A stretch of DNA of 18,598 nt from Glomus cerebriforme (GCA_003550305.1 QKYT01001114.1:1-18598), one strand, 5' to 3'. Positions 1-9,075 are shown, counted from the first letter of the stretch. Notes: generated by a model not told the origin, from the letters alone. A program made the numbers and translations.

Positions 1-414
1 AAGAAAAATGCTGATGTAATTGAAAATGCAAAAAGGAACTTAGCGTACACAATATATTGTACATTGTTCTTGATTATAATCTAAATAAGGAAGTTCTTAA
101 ATGCTTTGTTCATTTGTCCATTAAAATTATTTGATATTCATAACAGATAACAAATGAACGTGAAATTACAACTCAAAATTTAAAATATAAATTTGATTTG
201 TAATAAATAAAATTTAATTAAAATTTTAATGATCTTTGATCGGACATATTCATAAGTCATTTAAATCACTTTCTCAATGGCAAAATCATCATTACTTCAC
301 TCAAAATGGGAGACTAAATAAAATTTTTAAATAATAATCCGATTGATTACCCACTTTCGAATCTACTCTAATTTTAATCAAATAATATAATTTGTGTGAC
401 TCCTATTTTTGCAG
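1..414. other. AT-rich gene-free stretch
   Basis: I see no open frame of note, no RNA gene and no clear repeat here. The only usable signal is at its right edge, where a pyrimidine-rich tract ending in TTTTTGCAG (positions 406-414) looks like a fungal 3' splice site leading into the exon-like block that follows. Confidence 0.5.
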
Positions 415-590
415 GAGGATTTTATGAAATAATCTTTGCGACAAGGAACACAAGAAAATTATAAAAAATTCAGCAATTCTGTTATAATAAGAAAATTATA
501 TGTGAATTTGAAAAGAAAGGAAATACCAATTATGAAAATTGGGAGAATTCATAGTACTTTCTGCGTGATCAGTATTTACCAGATAATTAA
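415..590 (+). pseudogene. Decayed internal exon, unknown protein
   Basis: A 3' splice-site-like sequence (TTTTTGCAG) is followed by about 58 codons that read like protein. The frame begins GGFYEIIFATRN, contains KKIICEFEKKGN and YENWENS, and ends YFLRDQYLPDN before TAA at 588-590. Two in-frame stops, TAA after RKL and TAG after WENS, break it. The amino-acid mix is far less biased than the surrounding AT-rich DNA, which is why I call it relic coding sequence. I do not recognise the family. The GGFxEI start loosely recalls a kinase glycine loop, but no VAxK or HRD motif follows, so I do not claim one. No partner exon is visible. Confidence 0.3.
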
Positions 591-790
591 TAATGAAATT
601 TGAAATTTCGATAACAAACAAATTAAAAATTTGTTTTAATTTTTCTGATTTATTTTAAAGTTATTTGATTCAATTTTTAGTTAATATTAATAATACATTA
701 TATGATGATTAGTAAAAAAGAAATTTTTTATTGAAAAATGAATTTATACAAGCAAAAATTATCATATCATTTAACTTTGGTCTNTTATTT

Positions 791-807
791 AAATAAATAA
801 ATATATA
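791..807. repeat. Left target-site duplication of retroposed element
   Basis: The 17-bp AAATAAATAAATATATA is repeated exactly at 2451-2467, directly after the poly(A) tail of the element at 808-2450. Long A-rich duplications of this type are typical of target-primed reverse transcription. The low complexity of the sequence lowers its individual weight. Confidence 0.65.
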
Positions 808-2450
808 GGAGGGGCAACTTTCCCTGCTGATCCCTACGCCCATTTCTCTGAAGAAGTTTTGGAAAGAAAAGTAGCGCTTTTTGGCCGTTTTGCCCTAAGA
901 AAGCGGTCTTTTAGTCATAGGAAAAGTTGCTCTACGACGCTGGACTTAACTAGAAAGGTTTAGAAAGTTTGTTATTTAGTGTCTGGCTCACCAAGTTTCT
1001 TTGCAAGACAGGTCAATATAATTTTCAGTCACCTACGTCTTTCTCAAAAGTTGATACCCGAGCGGTCATTTGGTATTCTAAGATACGCTCTATATGCACA
1101 AGACGGACGGGTTGGACTTGTGACTGCTTTGGGTGGACCCCAGAGCAGACCTAGCGTGAAGTTTCTTTGGAAGTGAAGTGGCTTTTCACTGAGTTGTCGT
1201 ATGGGCTTGGCTCAGCAGGGAGAGGCTTTTCTGAAGTTTAAGTTTGGTGAATAAATTAGTTTATTATAAATTTTAATTTTTGTTTTCTGTTGGTGGAAAG
1301 GTGGAAGGCATCAGAATTTTCAGACTCGTGAAGACAAATACCGAACTGGCTTTGGAACATAAACTTATACCACTATACTGATTCTGCTAACCTTGGCTGC
1401 GGATTTGGAAGAACTACTGCGGAGAGGTGTCCTCTGGCGGGAGATGGGGAGGTACTGGAAATTTTGATTGACAGTTGATCATCTGTTAATGATTGGTTCT
1501 CTTGTTGTAACACATTCCTAGGTTTTGTTTCACAGATGGTGATCCCTAATTTTGCCCCTTAAGATGACGTTATAGTAGTTGAATAGAAAATTTAATAAAA
1601 AGAATAAAAGGGTGCGGAAGACGTTGGGTACAGGGTCAGTTACGTTAATTGGGTAGAATTAGAGTGGAAGTGCTAGAAGCAGGATGTTTATTTTTTCGCA
1701 ATAGGTATATCAAGGATCAAGATTCTTCGACAGGGTCAGATAACCGCCGAGAATATTTGGATAAGAAGTCGTCTCGATTCACTGGATTATAGGAGGTCTG
1801 GGCTGTGAGGAATTGGTCTATTCTGGGATTATACCTACCGAGATGGATGTAACAATAGACCATGGGTGTCTAGCGTTCTTGAATGCGGGGTGGCAAGGTA
1901 CCTGGTGATGGCCTTCGGACGAGACAGTATAAGCAGTCATCTCGATTCATCTGGAGTATCCGTTAGGGTGACCGGGGTACCGGTCTTGGTAGGGAAGTTG
2001 TAGAGGTAGAAGTTGTTTCTTTTTTCTTTTTTGTATCTTTTGTATTAGTTTTCGATAGTTCACTTTTCTTTCTGGAGGTTGGTACTAGTAGCCAGCTTCT
2101 ATAAATTCTCTTACAAAAGTATGGGGCTTTTATAACATATCGTACTAGTTCGAAGACCCAATGAGTTTGTGGGAAGATATGGGAGGACTGATTGAAAGGT
2201 GTTTTTTATTTGGGGCTAGCACTGGGGTATGAGGAAGAATCAGAGCATCTAATATCTAAGGAGGTCTTGCTTTCAGTCTTCACTCTGAGGACTCATGCTA
2301 CGTAAGTGCGACATGTTGGGATTTTCCTTTCGGATGGAAGTCTTACATTTGTCTTTGTATATTTTGTTTGTTATTGTATTCCGAGTAATGCTCATTGATT
2401 TACAGAATAAAATTCATTTGACAACGCGTCTTCAAAAAAAAAAAAAAAAA
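808..2450 (+). mobile_element. ORF-less poly(A)-tailed retroposed element
   Basis: This 1,643-bp block is clearly richer in G and C than its AT-rich flanks. It starts abruptly with GGAGGGGCAACTTTCC and ends in a run of at least 17 A. An AATAAA signal lies at 2406-2411, about 23 nt before the tail, and identical 17-bp direct repeats flank the element. These are the hallmarks of an RNA copied by LINE-type machinery. The longest ORFs are about 65 codons and show no reverse-transcriptase, endonuclease or gag motif. It could therefore be a long SINE-like or non-coding retroposon, a 5'-truncated LINE 3' region, or a processed pseudogene too decayed to read. The first bases GCAACTTTCC can pair with GGAAAAGTTGC at 919-929, and TCCCTGCTGA (821-830) is complementary to 1212-1221, so the 5' end may fold. 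A direct repeat, AGTCRTCTCGATTCA, occurs at 1767-1781 and 1935-1949. Confidence 0.7.
2406..2411 (+). promoter_or_regulatory. Polyadenylation signal of the retroposed transcript
   Basis: AATAAA lies about 23 nt upstream of the genomic poly(A) run at 2434-2450, the usual spacing for RNA polymerase II transcripts. It supports the view that the inserted copy derived from a polyadenylated + strand RNA. Confidence 0.55.
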
Positions 2451-2467
2451 AAATAAATAAATATATA
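2451..2467. repeat. Right target-site duplication of retroposed element
   Basis: This is an exact copy of the 17-bp sequence at 791-807. It follows the poly(A) tail directly, as expected for a duplication made by target-primed reverse transcription. Confidence 0.65.
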
Positions 2468-2592
2468 TNTACAATACTCTACATTTGTTATTTGATTATA
2501 ATAATAAATAAAAAAGAGGATATTACTGGTTTAGACCTATTTGAGAATTTCTTTCTCTATTCATCTCCTCCTCCTTAGATGGTAAACTTAAT

Positions 2593-2922
2593 TTATCTGT
2601 AACTAACCTCTAAACTACATATATATTTAGAGAAGCTACCAAACAATCCATTGAATTTCCTTCCTTTCATTTTGGTATAGAAATGATATCCACCGTTACC
2701 TCCATGCCATCCAGTACTCCTTCCCTTAGTTGTAACAATTTCGACACTGTATACTATAGATGCAAAGCTATATTCAAAGCGCTTGATCTTCTCATTTTTG
2801 TGCCATTCAAAATCAAAAGCCTCACTGGTTTCTGGAATTCTAAATATTTCAACAGAATCATCAGAATAAAAAAATCCAAGGACATTAATGAAGTATGAAC
2901 TCCAAATACGAAGTTTTCTCAA
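2593..2922 (-). pseudogene. Jacalin-like lectin domain, C-terminal part of the broken gene
   Basis: This is the longest open block of the minus-strand gene (109 codons), and its own ATG is probably internal. The real frame extends upstream through DCTEFDIQFTKPNN to a TGA. The pattern is a repeated beta-strand unit: RKLRIWSSYFINVLGFFYSD, then FEWHKNEKIKRFEY, SIVYSVEIVTTKGRS, WHGGNGG and FNGLFGSFSKYICSLEV. In jacalin-like (beta-prism I) domains each unit carries an I-x-G-[IL]-x-F strand and glycine-rich GGxGG loops that bind sugar. The GGNGG element and the GR(S)..GGNGG spacing fit. The similarity is by eye only, and whether sugar binding is retained is unknown. It ends at TAA/TAG-rich AT sequence with no further exon. 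Confidence 0.5.
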
Positions 2923-3903
2923 ATAAACGTTATTAGGTTTTGTGAATTGGATGTCGAATTCCGTGCAATCTCAGTTCATAGCATTCATCTCATTTTTAAG
3001 ATATAAAGTATTCTTAGGTTTTATCCTAATTGATTCTTCCTCTTTTCAAAATTCTTATGACTAGTTTCTAATTTCTCAGCAGCTCTTGTGAGATACTTTA
3101 ATGTCTCTTTGGATGGGTTTAATATCACATGATTTTTATTGATCTGACTTTGGATATTTTGTAATTCTTTTCGATATCTAAAAGATTTGACACCATCTCT
3201 TTTAATAATTAAAGAACATGTAACACTTGTTATCTTTCTTCCTTTGCCCATTTCCGTTCCTCATAATTAGCAGAAACATCTCCTTTCCAGTGATCCCTCA
3301 ACACTTTTTGTGCCTCTTTCTCTCCAGTAATCAAATATCCTTGAGTATNANTTGAGNGTTGTTCAATTAATTGAAGTGCATCGATAATGCGTTTTAATTA
3401 TGCTTGAAAGTCTGGCACATTATTTTCCAATACTTTTAACCTGGCACGAATAAATTCACCATCCGTTTCATGTTGGAAATAATTCATCAAGAAACCTTGT
3501 TTATTAAGTCTATTCTTAATGGCATTTAGTTCACTGGAAAGAGAATAGAAAAAATAATCCGCATGACTAACAAAATTNGAAANTTCANTTTCAGCATTCT
3601 TAAAATCATCTGACAGCTTAAAGAAGACTTGAGCAATCTGAGCACCATTTTGAAAAATTATATTACTATTATTCAAAGTCGCTCCAAGATTGAAAAATAC
3701 GGCACGATATTTATTCATTACGATGTTTCTGATAGATAAAAATTAGTAACTATAATAATTAAATTAATCAGATCAATGCATAAGCAGAATTGATTTATAC
3801 CTGGAATGTCAAGTTCAGAAAGCTCCTTTGAGATAGAATTAGCTATTCTAGCCATATTTTTAAATATTGAATCCGTATCTTCTTTAATTCCTTCCTTATG
3901 TGT
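2593..3903 (-). pseudogene. Helical protein with jacalin-like C-terminus, broken
   Basis: Read on the minus strand, coding-like blocks follow one another. Exon 3903-3801 begins THKEGIKEDTDSIFKN after a TTTATAG acceptor and ends in CCAG|GTATAA. An apparent 72-bp intron follows (3800-3729, GT..AG). The block 3718-3398 is amphipathic (IFFQNGAQIAQVFFKL-like helices, DGEFIRARLKVLENNVPDF). After an in-frame TAA the same frame continues LKRIIDALQLIEQ and GYLITGEKEAQKVLRDHWKG, then NYEERKWAKEER. A frameshift leads to 3251-3021 (RKELQNIQSQINKN, EKLETSHKNFEKRKNQL), which looks like coiled coil. Another shift and a TGA lead to the jacalin-like block at 2922-2593. In total there are at least two nonsense codons and two frame changes. 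The first exon does not join the second in frame, and no start exon was found upstream. The long helical or coiled-coil part plus lectin-like tail suggests an intracellular scaffold or recognition protein, but its function is unknown. Confidence 0.6.
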
Positions 3904-4532
3904 CTATAAAATAAAAAGTTAATAGATACTTTATATATTTATACAAAATTTCCATAAGCATAATCCTTACATGTTTGAAAAGATAGAATTTAAATATAAT
4001 TATAATGCCAATCAAAAAAATTATAAAACAACTACATCCTCTAGAAGTTAGTCTGTTTAAATTTCTTCAATTAACAATTTGGTCATTAACATTAGAATGT
4101 TGATGTTGTCTATTTCTTAATACTGGTCAAATTATTAAAGAAATGCATTACATTTAGAAACAGAAAAACAAAATGGATTCAAGCATATCCGTTATCAAAA
4201 AAAAATACTAATAACTGAATTACTGATGTCAAATAAGTTACTTCTACTAGCTTTAGCCTTGTCATTTTTTTGCGATTTCATTCATTGTACTCGATAAATT
4301 CTTTATTTTTATTTTATCTGCATTTTTCTATTTAATTTGCATCATTTTTTCAAAAGATAAAAATAATTTGAATAAATGAACAATTTTTGTAAATTTTGAA
4401 ACATTATTATTTCTTTTTCAAAATGTACCTAGCTCAAAAAAGACATATTAATATGCAAGAAATAATCTGTACTAACTAAATATAGTTTAATTTGTCCATT
4501 TATTTTATGCTTATATATATTCACTGTTACAG
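3904..4532. other. AT-rich gene-free stretch
   Basis: No coding frame, RNA gene or repeat structure stands out on either strand. The missing 5' exon of the minus-strand gene would be expected here or beyond, but I cannot identify it. The right edge ends in TTCACTGTTACAG, a plausible 3' splice site for the next + strand block. Confidence 0.45.
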
Positions 4533-4811
4533 ATAGAAAAAGGAACTATTCATTACTGTAAATCAAAAGAATAATGTCAGAAGGGATATGACAATGAGCC
4601 ACTTAATGACCAACCTAATGAATAAGAGTTTTTCTTGAAGTCAGATCAAATGATACCAACAGGACCTACCTCTACAGTCAAAACAATATTACAGAATGAA
4701 CCAAAAAATAAATCCAAGATGTAACAAAATTTGCAAATTTTAGCAGTAATCATTGCCTTTATTTTGATAATTTCCATTTCAATGGTTAGTAATTTTCGCT
4801 TGGTCTTTTGA
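4533..4811 (+). pseudogene. Decayed exon with one transmembrane segment
   Basis: After a TTCACTGTTACAG acceptor, one frame of 92 codons reads like protein. A polar N-terminal part contains IEKGTIHYCKSKE, YDNEPLNDQPNE, FFLKSDQMIPTGPTSTVK and LQNEPKNKSK. It leads into a hydrophobic segment, LQILAVIIAFILIISISM, that would span a membrane. Three in-frame TAA codons break it, each in a place where CAA or GAA would suit. The frame then stops with TGA at 4809-4811. A donor-like ATG|GTTAGT (4784-4790) follows the hydrophobic segment, so the exon may originally have ended there. I recognise no family. Confidence 0.35.
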
Positions 4812-5179
4812 TGTAATGTAATTTGCTAAATTGCTTTGTTTCATGTTCATATCATTCATTCTGAAATTATATTTTTACGAAGGTATGCCTTTACTTATTT
4901 AAATCATAATTATTTAGAGAGGTTTCCATTAATATTTTTTAAATTAATTTTATAATTCATAAAAAGGATGATCCTTACCAATTCAACCACTATTTTAATT
5001 CATCTCCCGTTCACTTAAATGTTGAGAAATTTTTATGTAATACAATAAAAATAAAAGTATTATGTAAAAAAAAAAATAAATATGGCAATGATGAAAAGTT
5101 CAAATGCTTTGTACAAAGGTGATTCACTTATTTTGTCACACAATTGTGATTTTAAAGAAATTGGAAAATTATGTGGTGA
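4812..5179. other. AT-rich gene-free stretch
   Basis: I find nothing beyond A/T tracts between the decayed exon and the inverted-repeat transposon at 5189. No frame longer than a few tens of codons is coding-like on either strand. Confidence 0.45.
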
Positions 5180-5188
5180 ATGAAACGC
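5180..5188. repeat. Left target-site duplication, 616-bp element
   Basis: ATGAAACGC here pairs with ATAAAACGC at 5805-5813, a 9-bp direct repeat with one G/A difference. The two copies directly abut the ends of the inverted repeats, as expected for a duplicated target. Confidence 0.6.
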
Positions 5189-5804
5189 TGGGGTGGTCAG
5201 TCAACTAATTAAATCAAAACTATATGTGGTTATACTACATTTTAATTATCAATGATTTTCAAGCGATAAATTACAATATACTTTTTTATATACTTTTTAT
5301 ATATAAANCTAGNTCATACTTTTTTAGATGCACAGGTCGAATTGTTTTCTTTCTCGCAGAAGTTTTAATACAAATTGATTCTTACTTATTACGACTATAA
5401 AGCTATAGGATCTTTTTTACATCGCTTACTGGTAAAAAAGTTTTTTTAAAACATATTTAAACTGCATTTTTTACTTGGCTAACCTAAACAATGTTTCAAA
5501 TTGATTGGTAAAATTTCTCTTATTAAAGTATAAATTTTTCTCTATAGTTTAGTTCTTCGAAACTTAATATNATTCTTCTCAAAGTTTCACTTCNGGATTA
5601 TTGTTCGTTAAGGCTGTGCATCTAATTAAACATGGGTATTTATAAGTCGTATAAACGCCGATTTCACTTAAAAAATGCACGGCATCNTTAATATTAATGT
5701 AATTAAAATAAGATCGATAAGATCAACGCAAAAAAAAAATTCAATAATAATTTTTAAATGATACCACATGTAGTTTTGATTTAATTAGTTGACTGACCAC
5801 CCCA
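5189..5804. mobile_element. Non-autonomous TIR transposon, 616 bp
   Basis: The ends are long terminal inverted repeats starting TGGGGTGGTCAGTCAACTAA, at 5189-5230 and 5763-5804. They match at 41 of 42 positions, and the single difference is a C/T transition. The element is flanked by a 9-bp duplication. The interior is AT-rich with no coding frame, so it must have been moved by a transposase encoded elsewhere. A 9-bp duplication with long TIRs is most often seen in Mutator-like (MULE) elements, but the family assignment is inference because the termini match no motif I can name. The high TIR identity suggests that it is younger than the neighbouring relics. Scattered N positions lie inside. 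Confidence 0.8.
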
Positions 5805-5813
5805 ATAAAACGC
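5805..5813. repeat. Right target-site duplication, 616-bp element
   Basis: ATAAAACGC is the partner of ATGAAACGC at 5180-5188. The single mismatch is a G/A transition, in line with the decay seen elsewhere in the window. Confidence 0.6.
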
Positions 5814-5947
5814 ACATATCTGGTATGTGTCTGAATAATATAATATATTAATGCCTCATATATAGAACCTATTGCTATCTAATTTACTACAATCTCTTTA
5901 AAGGATTTTGTTGCCAAGAATTTTTGCTGAGCTGCGCAAATATTCAT

Positions 5948-6946
5948 ATGAGTATGGCCGATTCAAAATTGAGTGTGAAGAGAAAGTCTGATTCAAGCAA
6001 GGATGAGCTGCAACAAATACATATAATTGAGTTGGAAGCGCAGGAACTGGTGAAACACTGTTTACATTATTTGAAAGATAGTTTTAAAGAATATAATTCT
6101 CTTTACAAAGATTATTTGCAATGGCATTATCTTATTATTTTTTTTGCGGTGTTGTATCTCTTTTTGGGATTGTTATTGTATTTTTAAAAGCTGAGGGGAA
6201 GGAAAGTTTGTTGTATAGTTTTAAAGCTCTTCAATCTTCTTTTGCTTCTCTCATTTCTAGGGGCAGTATTATTGCGTTTAGAAGTAGTATTTTGTTTCCT
6301 GATAAGAAGACGTCATCTGATGACTCAAAAGATGAACCCAAGGTCAATGCCATTTGACTTTGTATAGAAAGAGACTTGGGAGAAATTCTAGATAAGATGA
6401 CTAAGAAACTGTGAGAGAAAAAGGATAATCTGGAATAAGTAAAATCATGGCAATCCATATGGGCTATACTTGGTTCTATTATGGTTCTTTTTCTTATTGG
6501 GAAAGATTTTTTTGGTTTCTTACCTGATGTCAAATATATCAACATTGGGCTAGATTATTTTCTTAGTTTGACCAGTGTTTATTTTTTGAGCTATGCTTGT
6601 ATTCTTAATTCTGGTCTTTTTAACCCAATAGAGAAGCTGGAAAAAAATTACCTTATTCTTTTTTTTGGTTATTATTAATTTAAAAGTTCTTTTGTTAGAA
6701 TTTTCTTATGCTTACTTTGACAGTCTTATAAAAGATGAGATTAGTATATTGAAGATTCTTAAATATACTTTTCATCCCAGGGAAGATGATGAGCATTGAA
6801 TAAAGGAAGCTTATTTGTCATCAGATGAAAAGGTTGAAATTATGTATCTTTTTCGTGGTTTAAATCCATATTTATTCCATTCATATAATTATATAGCGTC
6901 CTATCGAGACAAAAGAAGTTCACTGTACCGCAACATATGGGCATAA
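5948..6946 (+). pseudogene. Multi-span membrane protein gene, frameshifted
   Basis: The likely start is ATG at 5948, with a second ATG at 5954. The protein opens with a polar helical part (MADSKLSVKRKSDSSKDELQ, IELEAQELVKHCLHYLKDSF) and then a membrane segment (LIIFFAVLYLFLGLLLYF). This frame stops at 6185, but another frame continues with IVIVFLKAEGKESLLYSFK and LISRGSIIAFRSSIL, then a polar stretch SSDDSKDEPKVNAI. TGA (6355), TGA (6412) and TAA (6436) interrupt it. Further membrane segments follow (WAILGSIMVLFLIG, YFLSLTSVYFLSYACIL). Past a T-run at 6658-6666 the original frame returns: VIINLKVLLLEFSYAYFDSL, ISILKILKYTFHPREDDEH, a TGA at 6797, YLSSDEKVEIMYLFRGLNPY, and a TAA at 6944. Both frame changes sit at T homopolymers, so sequencing indels could be part of the problem, but the four nonsense codons suggest real decay. 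I do not recognise the family. Confidence 0.5.
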
Positions 6947-7058
6947 GTCTAGTGAATTATAACCCGTGAATAAATAATCTTATCTGCTTTGAAGTCTCAG
7001 CTTTGCACATGTTTCATATTTTTAGATAGAACAGAGGACGAGCATATCATTATAAATT

Positions 7059-7185
7059 ATGAGTGTGTGGTGGACTGGTAGTGGTAGTGAAAAAGAAATT
7101 ATTTGTTTAGTTGATGATGAGGATTTGGCGAGTGTAATCTGGACTCAAGGATTCAAGATGAATTTTCCAATCATCATAAACATGT
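7059..7185 (+). CDS. Possible orphan first exon, unknown protein
   Basis: An ATG opens a 56-codon frame beginning MSVWWTGSGSEKEIICLVDD and continuing EDLASVIWTQGFKMNF. The residue mix is protein-like and includes three Trp. Inside it, CATGT|GTAAGTATT at 7181-7194 is an almost ideal fungal 5' splice site, so the coding part probably stops at 7185 and an intron begins. Without splicing the frame ends at TGA 7227. No acceptor-plus-exon pair can be recognised downstream, where MITE material begins, so the gene may have been cut off by insertions. The function is unknown. It could equally be a late exon remnant of the preceding membrane protein gene, because a TTTTTAG acceptor-like site lies at 7020-7026. 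Confidence 0.27.
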
Positions 7186-7229
7186 GTAAGTATTATTTTG
7201 CGAAGTGTCTTTTGGCTATTTTTTTTTGA

Positions 7230-7677
7230 GAATAAATTACTATAAGCATAGCATACCTAAGAATGGCTCCAAAATTGATTTACCCAAAATCCAAAATCTG
7301 AAATTCTGAAACTAAAATCTGAAATTATTCCAAAATTCTAATTAGCTGAAATAATAAAAATTTTACCTTGCCATTTATTAATTTTAGAAAAATGATTTAT
7401 AGTTCATTAGTTTCTCTCGATTAGGTGAGTCTAATGGTAATATGATCATCTTTCTGTAATCACTGGTTGTCGAGATATTTATTGCTAAAATTTATAGCAA
7501 ACGGTAAAAATCACGTGATTATTATCGGCCAGAATTACTAAATCTAAAATCAGGCCGAAATGCCAAAAAATTGTCAGATTAAGGCACATGTAGATAATTT
7601 CCTTTTTAGGTGATACCTATTTCACAAAAATCAAATTTGGTAAAAATCAGTTTTGCCAATTATGTAATATAAAATTT
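7230..7677. other. Gene-free stretch with MITE fragments
   Basis: No coding frame is seen. Short A-rich iterations of AAAATCTGAAATT occur at about 7290-7340. At 7509-7537 a 12-bp palindrome, AATCACGTGATT, is followed by GGCCAGAATTA. The same order of motifs is present on the opposite strand at 7861-7893, inside the MITE that starts at 7687. This region therefore seems to hold a related, inverted MITE fragment. CCTTTTTAGG at 7601-7610 recurs at 7678-7687. Confidence 0.4.
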
Positions 7678-7686
7678 CCTTTTTAG

Positions 7687-7919
7687 GGGGACGTCTAAAG
7701 TGAAACAGAATCATGTGATCATAGTGAATATTTGTCATTCTTCGCATCATACCTTTCATTTTCCATTTTTCCTAAGTATTATAGGAACTTAGAATTTTTT
7801 TGATAGGTGAAATCCTATTTATCACCTATTATTTGTCATATACATAATTTCTTAATGCCATAATTCTGGCCAAAAATTTTACAAAAATCATGTGATTCTG
7901 CTCCGCTTTAGACGTACCC
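7687..7919. mobile_element. 233-bp MITE with 8-bp target duplication
   Basis: The left end reads GGGGACGTCTAAAGTGAAAC and the right end, on the opposite strand, GGGTACGTCTAAAGCGGAGC. The inverted similarity continues through CAGAATCAYRTGAT for about 33 bp, and most differences are transitions. CTTTTTAG at 7679-7686 is repeated exactly at 7920-7927. An 8-bp duplication is what hAT transposases produce, but the GGGG start is not the usual hAT terminus, so the family remains open. The interior has no frame but does contain a small hairpin (ATAGGTGA .. TCACCTAT, about 7804-7828). Confidence 0.7.
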
Positions 7920-7927
7920 CTTTTTAG

Positions 7928-8264
7928 AAATTGAACTGATAATCACCAGTTCAATTATAGGAGTAGGTAAATAAAATGATAATTATATTGTAGAAAGTTA
8001 TGTAAGTAATACAAGACATAGTAAAAGAAAGTTATAAAAGAGGATAAAGAAATAATGTAAATAAGAAATTAAGGAATTGATGATGTAATCAGAAGAAGAT
8101 AAAAGAAAATGAAGAATGAAAAAATTGATGGAAGAAAAATAGGAAGAAAGATAATCAGACATAAGAAAATAAGGAATGTGTAATTAAGGCAAAAATATAA
8201 ATATATAAATAGGGTTGTTGACCTAGGTAGATATGAAAATATAAAATCCTCAAAATAAACAAAA
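7928..8264 (+). other. Purine-rich leader before the Lys/Glu-rich ORFs
   Basis: From about 7970 the + strand becomes almost free of C and very rich in A and G, continuing into the ORFs that follow. It contains no ORF of note. It could be the 5' untranslated region or LTR remnant of the element that carries these ORFs, but no second copy of this sequence is visible in the window, so an LTR cannot be confirmed. Confidence 0.3.
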
Positions 8265-9075
8265 ATGAAAGTGAAAATTAATATAGTATTAAAAGAAGAG
8301 GATAAGGATCACAGTAAAAAGGAAAAATATGAAATTGATCTAGAAATGGAAGAGGAAATAGAAAGATACAGAAAATTAAGAAATAACGTAAAAGTATTTG
8401 TAAAAGCAATGTTAAAGAAACAAAAGAATGTGATTAAAAAGGATGATAAAAAATTTGAAAAAATTAGTGAAGAAGTAGATAAAAGAATTAAAAATGAATC
8501 AAAAAAAGAAATAATAAGTATAAATGAAGAAGAAAATGAAATAGAAATAGAGCAAATAGGAATAAATAAAAGAAAAAAAGAAAATGATCAAGAAACTGTT
8601 GAAAACAAAAGACAAAATAAAGAATCTAAAAGATTTAACAGAATATATGAAGAATTAAGTAATGATGAAAATCGAGTAATGGAAATAAATGAAGAAGAAG
8701 AAAATACCAATAACATAAAGAATATTGAAGATAGAAAGAAGAACTATTAGGAATTGGTATAGAATTGGAAAGGATTTTAAAGAAGAAATAAATAGAATTA
8801 AGGAACGAAAAGGAAACAGAATGAAAAAGAAAGAAATGAAAAATAAAGTTAAAGAAATGTTAGTAGATGAAATAATGGAAAAAGTAAAGAATGAAATAAG
8901 TAGAAAATCAATGAAGCATAGAATTAGAAAAGCAGAAAGAATATATGAAATATTTAATAAAATAGGAGGGGATAAAATGGATAGAATAGTAATAAGCAAG
9001 TACAGCGGAAGAGATTTTATAAAATTAACTGTTGAAGAGAAGGATAAAATAATGGAGGAATTTAGTAAAGAGTAA
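8265..9075 (+). pseudogene. Lys/Glu-rich protein relic, possibly gag-like
   Basis: Two overlapping frames form one coding-like unit with a single frame change near 8735. The first (8265-8750, 161 codons) starts MKVKINIVLKEEDKDHSKKE and is almost entirely Lys, Glu, Asn and Ile, which suggests charged helix or coiled coil with an acidic linker (EIEIEQIGINKRKKEN). The second, running to 9075, is more protein-like: RNWYRIGKDFKEEINRIKER, VKEMLVDEIMEKVKNEISRK, HRIRKAERIYEIFNKIGGDK and DRIVISKYSGRDFIKLT. The position upstream of a gypsy pol relic, and the same extreme purine bias, suggest a gag or accessory ORF of that element. No CCHC zinc knuckle or classical retroviral gag motif is seen, so this is inference. 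Confidence 0.4.

Noticed and set aside
1050..1085. CCCGAGCGGTC resembling a tRNA-Leu/Ser D-arm or A box
   Set aside because: No acceptor stem, anticodon arm or GGTTCGANNCC B box follows at the right distance.
969..1176. Two overlapping short ORFs in the retroposed element
   Set aside because: They are 61 and 65 codons long, start within the element, and match no motif. A stretch of higher GC content produces fewer chance stops.
6231..6545. 104-codon minus-strand ORF
   Set aside because: It lies opposite the membrane-protein relic, whose + strand frames are better explained by continuous hydrophobic segments.
8655..8999. Minus-strand ORF rich in Ile, Leu and Phe resembling a membrane protein
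   Set aside because: It is the complement of the purine-rich Lys/Glu relic. The hydrophobic look comes from the base bias. The same holds for minus-strand frames at 9025-9210, 10326-10562, 12667-13116 and 13253-13468.
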